From contig CP182107.1 of NCBI GenBank assembly GCA_051122655.1, forward strand, positions 682,001 through 746,000: a stretch of 64,000 nt of DNA. Direction: 5' to 3'. This document shows positions 54,132 through 62,611 of this stretch, piece after piece. Below the pieces are notes generated by a model. The model was not told the DNA's origin and ran no database searches. It saw only the letters and a program-made list of their open reading frames with translations. The position numbers and the translations under genes are program-made. Within the stretch, counting starts at the first letter, position 1. Each line of letters starts with the position of its first letter. The DNA comes from Pasteurella sp030783905 (lineage in GTDB: Bacteria; Pseudomonadota; Gammaproteobacteria; Enterobacterales; Pasteurellaceae).

Positions 54132-56171
54132 ATGTCCAATCCCTTACTGACCTTTGAAGGGTTACCGCCTTTTTCACAAATTAAACCAGAACATGTACAA
54201 CCTGCCGTTGAAAAACTGATTCAAGATTGCCGTGATAATATCGAACAATTACTCAAACAAGAACAATTTAGTTGGGAAAATTTTATTTTACCTTTAACTG
54301 AAATGGGCGACCGTTTCAGTAAAGCATGGTCTCCCGTTTCTCATCTCAATGCGGTCAAAAACAGTCCTGAACTACGCGAAGCCTATCAAGCTTGCTTACC
54401 CTTATTATCTGAATACAGCACTTGGGTGGGTCAACATCAAGGGTTATATCATGCCTATGAAAAACTTAAAAACAGTCCTGAATTTGCACATTACAATTTA
54501 GCACAACAAAAAACCATTGATAATGCCCTACGCGATTTCAAATTATCAGGTATTTCCCTATCACAAGAAAAACAAAAACGTTATGGTGAAATTTCTGCTC
54601 GTTTATCGGAATTAAGCGCGCAATTTAGTAATAATGTTCTCGATGCCACCATGGGCTGGGATAAAGTCATTGAAAACATTGATGAATTAGCTGGATTACC
54701 AGAATCCGCCTTAGCCGCAGCCAAACAATCAGCTGAACATAAGGGACTAAAAGGCTATCGTTTCACCTTAGAAATACCAAGTTATCTACCGGTCATGACC
54801 TATTGTGAAAATCGTGCATTACGAGAAGAAATGTATCGCGCCTTTGTCACACGGGCTTCAGAGCAAGGTCCTAATGCGGGTAAATGGGATAATAGTGCTA
54901 TTATGCAAGAAATCCTCAACTTACGTGTAGAACTGGCTCATCTCCTTGATTTTGATACTTATACTGAACTTTCCCTTGCCACCAAAATGGCGGAAAAACC
55001 ACAGCAAGTGTTGGATTTCTTAGACAGCCTTGCCAAACGTTCAAAAGCACAAGGAGAAAAAGAATTAGCTGAGTTACTCGATTTCTGCCAAACACAGTTT
55101 GGGGTCGATGAGCTTGAAGCTTGGGATATTGCCTTTTATAGCGAAAAACAAAAACAATATCTTTATTCAATTAATGATGAAGAACTCCGCCCTTACTTTC
55201 CAGAAAATCGTGTGCTAACTGGTTTATTTGAGTTAATTAAGCGTATTTTTAATATTCGTGCTGTAGAACGTTTTGATGTGGATACTTGGCATAAAGATGT
55301 CCGCTTTTTTGATCTTATCGATGAAAAGGATCAGCACCGCGGTAGTTTCTATCTAGATTTGTATGCGCGTGAAAATAAACGTGGTGGTGCTTGGATGGAT
55401 GATTGTATTGGACGTCGCAAAAAAGCCAATGGTGAAATCCAAAAACCGGTTGCCTATCTCACCTGTAACTTCAATGCCCCAGTCGGTGATAAACCAGCTT
55501 TATTTACCCATGACGAAGTCACTACTCTCTTTCATGAATTTGGCCATGGTATTCACCATATGCTAACCGAAATTGATGTTGCCGATGTGGCGGGGATCAA
55601 TGGTGTACCTTGGGATGCCGTGGAATTACCAAGCCAATTTTTAGAAAACTGGTGTTGGGAAGCAGATGCACTCGACTTTATCTCTGGTCACTATGAAACC
55701 GGTGAACCGCTACCAAAAGAAAAATTAGCACAACTATTGAAAGCAAAAAATTTCCAAGCCGCGATGTTTGTCTTGCGTCAATTAGAATTTGGTTTATTTG
55801 ATTTCCGCTTACATCATCATTTTGATCCAACCAAAGCAAATCAAATCCTCGATACCTTAAAAGCGGTTAAAGAGGAAGTGGCTGTGATTAAAGGCGTAGA
55901 ATGGGCAAGAGCCCCGCACAGTTTTAGCCATATTTTTGCTGGTGGTTATGCAGCAGGCTATTATAGTTATTTATGGGCAGAGGTACTCTCCGCTGATGCA
56001 TTCTCCCGTTTTGAAGAAGAAGGCATTTTTAATCCAGAAACAGGCAAATCGTTCTTAGATGAAATCTTAAGCCGAGGTGGAAGTGAAGAGCCGATGATCC
56101 TGTTCAAACGTTTCCGGGGACGTGAGCCACAATTAGATGCCTTGTTAAGACACAAAGGCATAGCAAATTAA
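54132..56171 (+). CDS. prlC: Oligopeptidase A
   Basis: A 679-residue M3 zinc metallopeptidase (E. coli PrlC 680) degrading small peptides, including cleaved signal peptides, in the cytoplasm. The zinc motif is LFHEFGHGIHHML (about 470), with the distal Glu ligand in ELPSQFLENW (about 500). C-terminal YSYLWAEVLSADAF is conserved in M3 enzymes. The ATG at 54132 follows AAGGAAA and gives the standard N-terminus MSNPLL. Confidence 0.95.
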   Translation: MSNPLLTFEGLPPFSQIKPEHVQPAVEKLIQDCRDNIEQLLKQEQFSWENFILPLTEMGDRFSKAWSPVSHLNAVKNSPELREAYQACLPLLSEYSTWVGQHQGLYHAYEKLKNSPEFAHYNLAQQKTIDNALRDFKLSGISLSQEKQKRYGEISARLSELSAQFSNNVLDATMGWDKVIENIDELAGLPESALAAAKQSAEHKGLKGYRFTLEIPSYLPVMTYCENRALREEMYRAFVTRASEQGPNAGKWDNSAIMQEILNLRVELAHLLDFDTYTELSLATKMAEKPQQVLDFLDSLAKRSKAQGEKELAELLDFCQTQFGVDELEAWDIAFYSEKQKQYLYSINDEELRPYFPENRVLTGLFELIKRIFNIRAVERFDVDTWHKDVRFFDLIDEKDQHRGSFYLDLYARENKRGGAWMDDCIGRRKKANGEIQKPVAYLTCNFNAPVGDKPALFTHDEVTTLFHEFGHGIHHMLTEIDVADVAGINGVPWDAVELPSQFLENWCWEADALDFISGHYETGEPLPKEKLAQLLKAKNFQAAMFVLRQLEFGLFDFRLHHHFDPTKANQILDTLKAVKEEVAVIKGVEWARAPHSFSHIFAGGYAAGYYSYLWAEVLSADAFSRFEEEGIFNPETGKSFLDEILSRGGSEEPMILFKRFRGREPQLDALLRHKGIAN

Positions 56172-56190
56172 CTCCCCTTTTCTGATAAAA

Positions 56191-56220
56191 AAATACCGCA
56201 CGACAAAGTGCGGTATTTTT
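56191..56220. terminator. Bidirectional terminator of inverted uptake sequences
   Basis: Arms AAATACCGCAC (56191-56201) and GTGCGGTATTT (56208-56218) each hold part of the uptake core, with T-runs on both strands, between convergent prlC and the Nramp-like gene. Confidence 0.88.
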
Positions 56221-56233
56221 TCATCAAATTAAG

Positions 56234-57502
56234 CTAGTTTAACCAACCCGCTTGTTGAGCAATAAAGAGCAACGTAAACGAAGTTAAATACATTAAACCA
56301 AGTAATGACAACCACAATAACTTCCCTTTGACACGGTGTTCACCTTTCAATACCAATGATAAATTCAAATACGCAAATACGGGAGTTGAAACAAAGGACG
56401 CAATCATGGCAAATTTCAACATTGGACCGACCGCATTATTAAAATAGAAAATGATCGCTAATCCCGCTAAAGCGGCAAAGGTAATCGCCACATTCAAATA
56501 GCTTGGACGACTTTCTTTCTTGTTTAAAATTAAACGCAAGCTTTCCACGTTGGTGCGTGAGTAACCATCAATAACCGTGATCGTGGTTCCAAACATACAC
56601 ATGAAAGCGATGAACGCAATCAAACCTCGCGCCCATTCACCAATGGTTGAGGCGTACATATTGATCAATTGTGCAATATATTTGCCACCAACCAATTGCA
56701 CCGTTTCACTCGAACCATGTTGTACTAACGCCCCTAACGCTAAGAAAACAAGCGCTAAAATGGCGGTACCGATATAACCCACATTGAAGTCCCAAATACC
56801 GTCTTGGTAAGAGAATTTCGATACACGACGTTTTGCAATCACCCACATTGAATTAATCGCAGAGATTTCAATTGGCGCAGGCATCCATCCCATTAACGCC
56901 ACGATAAAGCCTAGTGCGGCTAAATTCCACGGACTGGCACTCACATAATCGGCTGGCGCCACACCTTGAATCCCATTGCGTGCAAGTGCAATGATCACTG
57001 CCGACACAGTCGTAATCGTCAATGCCATCATGATTAATTTAGATAGACCATCAAGTAAACGGTATTTACCTAATAACAAGATTAAGGTACTCACCCCAAT
57101 CACAATAAAGCTTAAGGTCGGTACAGGTACTTGAACCGGTAAAACAAAGGTTAAAATCGCAGCACAAAGTAAACCTACCGCCGCAGTATTAATCACTGTA
57201 GCAAACACATTAAGCAAAAAGAAGATCCAAATATATAACTTGCCTTTTTTTAAATAGCCTTGTAATAAAGTCTCGCCTGAATCAAGCGTATATTGCACGC
57301 CAAAGCGGAAAAAAGGATATTTGAATAAGTTCGCTAAAATAATAATAATTGCGAGTTGCCAACCGTAAATCGCCCCAGACTGTGTTGAAGCAATAATATG
57401 TGATCCACCAACGGCAGCCGATGCCATTAAAATCCCCGGACCTAAAGCGGCAAATTTAGAATGCCATGTCGATTTTTCTATTTGTTGTGTTAATTCTGTC
57501 AT
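56234..57502 (-). CDS. Divergent Nramp-fold transporter
   Basis: A 422-residue membrane protein with about eleven hydrophobic segments in the Nramp pattern. The first helix reads LGPGILMASAAVGGSHI where true Nramp metal transporters have the unwound DPGN, and helix 6 reads GWMPAPIEISAINS where they have MPH. The residues that bind Mn or Fe in MntH are thus absent, so substrate cannot be assumed. The ATG at 57502 follows GGAATATCGT. An inverted repeat upstream (57569-57588) may be an operator. Confidence 0.85.
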   Translation of the reverse strand: MTELTQQIEKSTWHSKFAALGPGILMASAAVGGSHIIASTQSGAIYGWQLAIIIILANLFKYPFFRFGVQYTLDSGETLLQGYLKKGKLYIWIFFLLNVFATVINTAAVGLLCAAILTFVLPVQVPVPTLSFIVIGVSTLILLLGKYRLLDGLSKLIMMALTITTVSAVIIALARNGIQGVAPADYVSASPWNLAALGFIVALMGWMPAPIEISAINSMWVIAKRRVSKFSYQDGIWDFNVGYIGTAILALVFLALGALVQHGSSETVQLVGGKYIAQLINMYASTIGEWARGLIAFIAFMCMFGTTITVIDGYSRTNVESLRLILNKKESRPSYLNVAITFAALAGLAIIFYFNNAVGPMLKFAMIASFVSTPVFAYLNLSLVLKGEHRVKGKLLWLSLLGLMYLTSFTLLFIAQQAGWLN

Positions 57503-57806
57503 ACGATATTCCAAGAAAAGAGTTTTTTATTATCATCATTGTGTATGTTCACAATGTTTTAACAATATCTACTATTTATGTATAGTAGTCAACAGTACAA
57601 AAATAACACAAAAATAGTATTTTATACTAATATTGACGAGTGTTTTAGTAAAATTCGCTACTACAAAACAGAAAAGTATAAGAAATACGCTATTCTCAGA
57701 AAGAAAAATAACGATAAAATAAATTTGAAAAAATAATAAAAATTTTGATGTGAGAAGAAAATCGTACTAAAAAAGATAGTGTGAAGTTAAAAGTGAAAAA
57801 AGATGA
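57503..57806. other. AT-rich gap upstream of the Nramp-like gene
   Basis: About 300 bases without a gene. It holds the inverted repeat at 57569-57588 and an A/T-dominated tract (57590-57780) in which many promoter-like words could be found by chance. Confidence 0.4.
57569..57588. repeat. Inverted repeat upstream of the Nramp-like gene
   Basis: CTACTAT and ATAGTAG arms separated by six bases, 67 bases upstream of the ATG. The size suits a dimeric repressor site. Confidence 0.45.
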
Positions 57807-57881
57807 TGGCTGGGGTACTAGGATTCGAACCTAGGGATGCCGAGATCAAAACCCGGTGCCTTACCGCTTGGCGATACCCCA
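57807..57881 (-). tRNA. tRNA-Gln (anticodon TTG), copy 2
   Basis: A 75-base cloverleaf with encoded CCA; acceptor TGGGGTA pairs with TACCCCA. Anticodon TTG is at 57849-57847. It differs from the other Gln copy by one base in the T-arm region (CATCCCTAGG versus CATTCCTAGG). Confidence 0.97.
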
Positions 57882-57926
57882 ATTGAACTATCTTGACATG
57901 AAGATGATGAAGATTGTTTGATAGTA

Positions 57927-58001
57927 TGGCTGGGGTACTAGGATTCGAACCTAGGAATGCCGAGATCAAAACCCGGTGCCTTACCGCTTGGCGATACCCC
58001 A
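57927..58001 (-). tRNA. tRNA-Gln (anticodon TTG), copy 1
   Basis: Same structure as the copy 120 bases downstream, anticodon TTG at 57969-57967. Third gene of the Met-Leu-Gln-Gln transcript. Confidence 0.97.
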
Positions 58002-58030
58002 ACAACTATATTGACTTGCAAGCTAATGAA

Positions 58031-58115
58031 TGGTGCGGGACGAGGGACTTGAACCCACACACCTCGCGGCGCCAGAACCTAAATCTGGTGCGTCTACCAA
58101 TTTCGCCAGTCCCGC
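58031..58115 (-). tRNA. tRNA-Leu (anticodon TAG)
   Basis: An 85-base class II tRNA with a long variable arm and encoded CCA. Acceptor GCGGGAC pairs with GTCCCGC; the anticodon loop ATTTAGG places TAG at 58081-58079. Confidence 0.97.
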
Positions 58116-58120
58116 AAATA

Positions 58121-58197
58121 TGGTGGCTATGACGGGATTCGAACCTGTGACCCCAACATTATGAGTGTTGTGCTCTAACCAACTGAGCTACATAGCC
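58121..58197 (-). tRNA. tRNA-Met, elongator (anticodon CAT)
   Basis: A 77-base cloverleaf with encoded CCA; anticodon CAT at 58163-58161. GGCTATG pairs with CATAGCC in the acceptor stem, a normal base pair at position 1-72, and the anticodon stem lacks the three G-C pairs of the initiator, so it is the elongator (or a CAT-Ile precursor, less likely). First gene of the operon. Confidence 0.93.
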
Positions 58198-58238
58198 ATT
58201 TTTCTATTTGCATTCACCTCATCGGCTTTGCGGGGCTA

Positions 58239-58267
58239 ATTATGCTGATATCGCCCCCACTCGTCAA
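58239..58267 (-). promoter_or_regulatory. Promoter of the tRNA operon
   Basis: Minus-strand -35 TTGACG (58267-58262), 17-base spacer, -10 CATAAT (58244-58239), followed by a GC-rich discriminator AGCCCCGC. This is a strong stable-RNA-type promoter likely under stringent control. Confidence 0.85.
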
Positions 58268-58344
58268 CTCTTTTTTTTATAAAAATGAAATTTTTAACGC
58301 GTTCGCATACAGTTTGAACAAATCGCTATAAAAGCAAGCAGACT

Positions 58345-59568
58345 TTACTCAGCCAACAAGCGACGCAACAAGCTACCATCAAGTAAAGCACGTTTAATTA
58401 ATGCAAATGCTCCAATGACATCTTCATTTTTAAGCTCTGATGCGACCAATGGGGTATTTTTAACAAAAGCAGGCAATGCATGGCTATCTAAAGAACGTTG
58501 TATCGCCGCAAATAAGATGTTTTTTGCTTGTGTAATCTCGCCGGAAATGACGATCTTCTCAGGATTGAACATATTCACACTCATCGCTAAAACACGTCCA
58601 ATTTGCACCCCAACATGTTCAATCAGCTCAATTGCCGCGGCGTCATGTTTGTTGCTCGCTTTACAAATGGCATCGATATCATGCGATTCGAGTGATAACC
58701 ATTTACTCTCATAGCCATCCTCTAATAACTCATGCATTTTTCGCTCAATTGCCGTATTACTTACAACGGTTTCTAAGCATCCTACATTGCCACATAAACA
58801 ACGTTTACCCAGCGGATCAACCTGAATATGCCCAATTTCACCGACATTGTTTTTATAGCCTAAAAACACCTCGTGATTTATCACGATACCCGCCCCTACA
58901 CCGCGATGAACACGTAATAACAACGAATCATAACAATCTTGCGTGACACCAAAATAATGTTCTGCCAACGCTAAACTGCGGACATCATGACCAATAAAGG
59001 TCGCCAATTGGGTATGTTGTGCAATGCTATTGGCGAGATCCCAAGGCGTCTCAAGATTAAGGTGCGGCATGTATTCAATCATGTCTGTTTTGACATCCAC
59101 AAACCCAGGCACCGTAATCCCTACTGCGATAAACTCACTGCCTCGTTTTTGATGTTGGGCAATAAAATCCGTTAAATGTTGTAAAAGAAACGCCTCAATA
59201 CTTTCAACGCTTTGCTGTTCGGGTAAATCCACCACATCTTTCTTTAATAACTTGGTGGATAAATCCATTATCGCAAAGGTGGCATGTTTACGACCTAAGC
59301 GAATTAAAATGGTACGGAAGGCTTTATGTTCTGCCACAATTGAAGTGGCACGGCGTCCCCCCGTTGATTCTTGTTGCTCGACTTCTTTAATTAATCCACG
59401 CGCAAGCAAGTGGCGAGTAATTTTCGTCACACTCGCGGGGGCTAATTGGCTGAGTTCCGAAATTTGAATACGAGAAATGGGCCCTTGTTGATCAATTAGT
59501 TTATAAACAACTGCACTATTCATTTGTTTCACGAAATCAACATTTGCTATTTGGTGATTTTCTCGCAT
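58345..59568 (-). CDS. nagC: ROK-family repressor NagC
   Basis: A 407-residue ROK repressor closest to E. coli NagC. The winged helix-turn-helix occupies about 20-80 (ISRIQISELSQLAPASVTKITRHLL; key QLAPASVTKITR). The sugar-binding ROK domain has VRVHRGVGAGIV-type loop, GEIGHIQVDPLGKRC and the zinc site CLCGNVGCLET. It responds to GlcNAc-6-phosphate. The kinase gene nagK is 8 kb away, so regulon membership is not shown by linkage. Confidence 0.93.
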   Translation of the reverse strand: MRENHQIANVDFVKQMNSAVVYKLIDQQGPISRIQISELSQLAPASVTKITRHLLARGLIKEVEQQESTGGRRATSIVAEHKAFRTILIRLGRKHATFAIMDLSTKLLKKDVVDLPEQQSVESIEAFLLQHLTDFIAQHQKRGSEFIAVGITVPGFVDVKTDMIEYMPHLNLETPWDLANSIAQHTQLATFIGHDVRSLALAEHYFGVTQDCYDSLLLRVHRGVGAGIVINHEVFLGYKNNVGEIGHIQVDPLGKRCLCGNVGCLETVVSNTAIERKMHELLEDGYESKWLSLESHDIDAICKASNKHDAAAIELIEHVGVQIGRVLAMSVNMFNPEKIVISGEITQAKNILFAAIQRSLDSHALPAFVKNTPLVASELKNEDVIGAFALIKRALLDGSLLRRLLAE

Positions 59569-59645
59569 ATTTTACTCCAATAAAAAAATAACCTGATTAT
59601 TCTAAAGTGAATTGACCAAATTAGAAATCACTTTTCTTTGTTGTG

Positions 59646-60950
59646 CTATTCCACATCGGATTTTAAAGTCGAAGAAAACAACGCTAATCCCGTTGAATTG
59701 CCTGTTTTGACCATCGCATTCATCACTTGGGTAGGAGAATGTAAAAGTTTATTTGTCAATTTATAACTTAGTTCTTGTAATACGACTTCACTATCTTCAC
59801 CTTGACGTAAGGCAAGCAAGGCTTTATCCAATAGCATTTGGCGAGTCTCTTCCGCACTTTCTCGATAAGAACGGATTAAATTTGAAAATTGATGTACTTT
59901 TAACCATTGAAAAAAATCAGCACATTCTTGTTGAATAATATCCCATGCTTGAGTCGAGGCTTTTTCCCTTTCCGCTAGATTGCGTTGAATAATCAATTGC
60001 AAATCGTCCACCGTATAATGATAAATACTGTCTAATTCAGCAACCGTCTCTTCAATATCACGGGGCACGGCAATATCCACCAACAACATAGGTAAATCGC
60101 AACGTACTTTTTGTGCAATCTTGACCATATCTTGAGTAATCAAGATTGTTGGACTGCCTGTTGAGCTAATCACAATATCCGCTTGATTTAGTCCTGCTTG
60201 TAGCTCAGTGAGGGCAAAAATTTGCACATTTTCAGCACCATCTAATTTATTTACGAGGTGTTGTGCACGTTCAAAGGTACGATTTGCAATCATAATACGT
60301 TGTACACCATGACGTAATAAATGACGACACGTGAGTTCAATGGTTTCCCCTGCCCCCACTAAAAGCACATTTAGTGTTTTGAGTGAATCAAAAATTTGGC
60401 GCGCTAAACTACATGCGCCATAGGCTACAGATACAGCACTGCCACCAATATTCGTTTCGGTTCGAACTCGCTTTGCGACAGAAAACGTTTTTTGAAATAA
60501 ACGGGAAAACTCACTGGAAAGAGGTTGATTTTGCCCTTGATAATACGTTTTACTCAACTGATAGGCGTCTTTCACTTGCCCTAAAATTTGCGGTTCACCT
60601 AAAACTAGAGAATCTAATCCACATGCCACGCGCATTAAATGTAAAACGGCTTGTTGATTTTGCTGCGAATAAAGACAGTTTTCTAACGCATCTAATGATA
60701 AGTGATGTATCTCAGCAAACCATTGCATACAACGCGTCGTCCAACTTTCTGCCTCTTGAGGCGGAATGGCGTTATGATGAAAATACACCTCAGTACGATT
60801 ACAGGTCGATAAAATCACCGCATTTTCCGCCAATCCTTGCTGCTGAATGATTGCTAATGCATCAAGCCGTTTTTCAGCCGAAAACGCCACTTTCTCACGG
60901 ATTGCAACAGAAGCGGTTTTGTGATTAATACCAATAACTAGAATCGTCAT
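59646..60950 (-). CDS. hemA: Glutamyl-tRNA reductase
   Basis: A 434-residue enzyme reducing glutamyl-tRNA(Glu) to glutamate semialdehyde, the first step of haem synthesis. The catalytic Cys is in STCNRTEVY (about 49-57); the tRNA/substrate region GLDSLVLGEPQILGQVKDAY (key LVLGEPQILGQ, about 113-123) and NADPH site VGAGETIELTCRHL (about 192) follow. In E. coli it forms an operon with prfA; here it stands between nagC and gloB. Confidence 0.96.
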   Translation of the reverse strand: MTILVIGINHKTASVAIREKVAFSAEKRLDALAIIQQQGLAENAVILSTCNRTEVYFHHNAIPPQEAESWTTRCMQWFAEIHHLSLDALENCLYSQQNQQAVLHLMRVACGLDSLVLGEPQILGQVKDAYQLSKTYYQGQNQPLSSEFSRLFQKTFSVAKRVRTETNIGGSAVSVAYGACSLARQIFDSLKTLNVLLVGAGETIELTCRHLLRHGVQRIMIANRTFERAQHLVNKLDGAENVQIFALTELQAGLNQADIVISSTGSPTILITQDMVKIAQKVRCDLPMLLVDIAVPRDIEETVAELDSIYHYTVDDLQLIIQRNLAEREKASTQAWDIIQQECADFFQWLKVHQFSNLIRSYRESAEETRQMLLDKALLALRQGEDSEVVLQELSYKLTNKLLHSPTQVMNAMVKTGNSTGLALFSSTLKSDVE

Positions 60951-61094
60951 ATATTACTTTTAATGACCCGTGCATCAAACACGGGAGTTGAGCCCACAAA
61001 GAAAAGATATAAAATAAAGCGCCATTTTAATCAATTGTCAGGCAAGGAGCAAACTTCAGCACGATGATTTACAGGATATTCACCTTTCTCTCGA

Positions 61095-61796
61095 CTAAAA
61101 CAGATCTTTTGCCTTGCGCCATGCCACAAAAGTTTCAATATCTTGAGCGATCAAAAACGGGTTGATCTGTTTTTCTAAACCAATAGTGGTCGGTAAGCTA
61201 GGTTGATTTGTCGCACGTTGTTTTTGGACATATTGAGTATGTTGCTGTATCGCCACATTGTCTGGCAAAAGCTGGTTAGCAAAAGCTAAATTCGCTAAGG
61301 TATATTCATGTGCGGGACAAACAATGGTGTCATCTGGCAAGGATTTTAGTCGCTGTAGGCCATCAAACATATCTTGATAATTGCCCGTAAAGACACGTCC
61401 ACAGCCCGCGGAAAATAAACTGTCGCCACAAAATAGGTGTCCATCCACTAGATAACTGACATGCTGCTCAGTATGCCCTGCTGTTTGTAGCACATGGATG
61501 GCGTAGTGTTCAGTGTGCACGATCCCAGCGTTGACAATTTCAGTTGCCCCTTTCGCTTGTGTTTCGGGTGGCCCTAATACTGGCACCATCGGAAAATGTT
61601 GTTTAAACTGGGCAACCCCTGCAGTGTGATCATCATGGTGATGAGTGAGAAGCAAAGCCTCCACTTTAAGTTGATGTTGCTGTATATAATGAAGTAACTG
61701 GGGGATTTCTGGTATGTCGATCACAATTATGGGTAAATTTTCTCGTCCATACAGCCAAATATAGTTATCATTCAGGGCAGGAATCGGTACTAACAT
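61095..61796 (-). CDS. gloB: Hydroxyacylglutathione hydrolase (glyoxalase II)
   Basis: A 233-residue metallo-beta-lactamase-fold enzyme releasing D-lactate from S-lactoylglutathione in methylglyoxal detoxification. The dinuclear metal motif THHHDDHTAG is at about 52-61; further ligands are in QTAGHTEQH (about 112), FCGDSLFSAGCGR (about 130) and CPAHEYT (about 168). Divergent from the yafS-like gene, as in E. coli. Confidence 0.95.
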   Translation of the reverse strand: MLVPIPALNDNYIWLYGRENLPIIVIDIPEIPQLLHYIQQHQLKVEALLLTHHHDDHTAGVAQFKQHFPMVPVLGPPETQAKGATEIVNAGIVHTEHYAIHVLQTAGHTEQHVSYLVDGHLFCGDSLFSAGCGRVFTGNYQDMFDGLQRLKSLPDDTIVCPAHEYTLANLAFANQLLPDNVAIQQHTQYVQKQRATNQPSLPTTIGLEKQINPFLIAQDIETFVAWRKAKDLF

Positions 61797-61818
61797 AAAT
61801 TGTCCTCAAGGAGTTGTG

Positions 61819-62535
61819 ATGTGGTGGAATGCAAAATATCCTAACGCTATGCACTTGCCACACAGTTGGCAACAATTACAAAACGGTGATCACTATTGTA
61901 ACGCATTGAGTGACTATTTTTCGGCATGGTACCCAAAAATTTTAGGTCATCACGTTTTAAAGCTTGGTGGATTAAGTGCTGAAATTCAAGGTGACTGTTT
62001 TTTGCAGCATGCGATTTTACTGTCTCCCCATATCAGCCCAGAATTACATCGCCTCGCGCTACAAAAAAACACCAGTGTTATCCAAGCCAATTTAACTGAA
62101 CTCCCTTTTATTGAACAATCAATTGATGCTTGTGTACTGGGGAATACATTAAATTTTAGCCAAGATCCGCACCAAGTTTTACGTGAGGTGACCCGTGTAT
62201 TACGTGAAGATGGCTATTTATTTTTATCTCTCTTTAATCCTTTTAGCCCACTGTTGTTTAAACGGTATTTGCATCGTCCTTCACATTCCCCTCTGCCAGT
62301 TAGACACTATGTCCCTTGGCGGATTCTCGACTGGCTTGCTTTGCTCAACTTTGAAATTTTAGATCAAAAGCGCTTAATGAGTTGGGATAAACATCGCTGT
62401 TTTCCTCAGCTGATTGCAATTGTGGCACGTAAACGCGTCTATCCATTAACCCTCAATCCACAAAAAGTGCGGTTTAAAAAACAAGAAATGCTTTCTCCTG
62501 CCAGTGCATTTCACACCAGATTACTGCGTAAATAA
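61819..62535 (+). CDS. yafS: YafS-like SAM-dependent methyltransferase
   Basis: A 238-residue Methyltransf_11-type protein. The C-terminal half of the fold is clear: LPFIEQSIDACVLGNTLNFSQDPHQVLREVTRVLREDGYLFLS (key DACVLG and EVTRVLREDGYL, about 90-135). The usual glycine-rich SAM loop is degenerate (LKLGGLSAE). The ATG at 61819 follows AAGGAG at five bases; a GTG at 61816 is too close. Substrate unknown. The gloB-yafS pairing is as in E. coli. Confidence 0.88.
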   Translation: MWWNAKYPNAMHLPHSWQQLQNGDHYCNALSDYFSAWYPKILGHHVLKLGGLSAEIQGDCFLQHAILLSPHISPELHRLALQKNTSVIQANLTELPFIEQSIDACVLGNTLNFSQDPHQVLREVTRVLREDGYLFLSLFNPFSPLLFKRYLHRPSHSPLPVRHYVPWRILDWLALLNFEILDQKRLMSWDKHRCFPQLIAIVARKRVYPLTLNPQKVRFKKQEMLSPASAFHTRLLRK

Positions 62536-62611
62536 GTGCAATTAGACTTGCGACAAGCCATAAACTCCCCTATTATGCCGAGCTTTAAATCAGAAACGTA
62601 TCGAGATAAGC

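Noticed and set aside
57787..58132. Open frames of 72 codons on both strands across the tRNA cluster
   Set aside because: They encode typical tRNA-derived artefacts (GFEPRNAEIKTR, CGTRDLNPHTSRR) and coincide with four clear cloverleaf genes.
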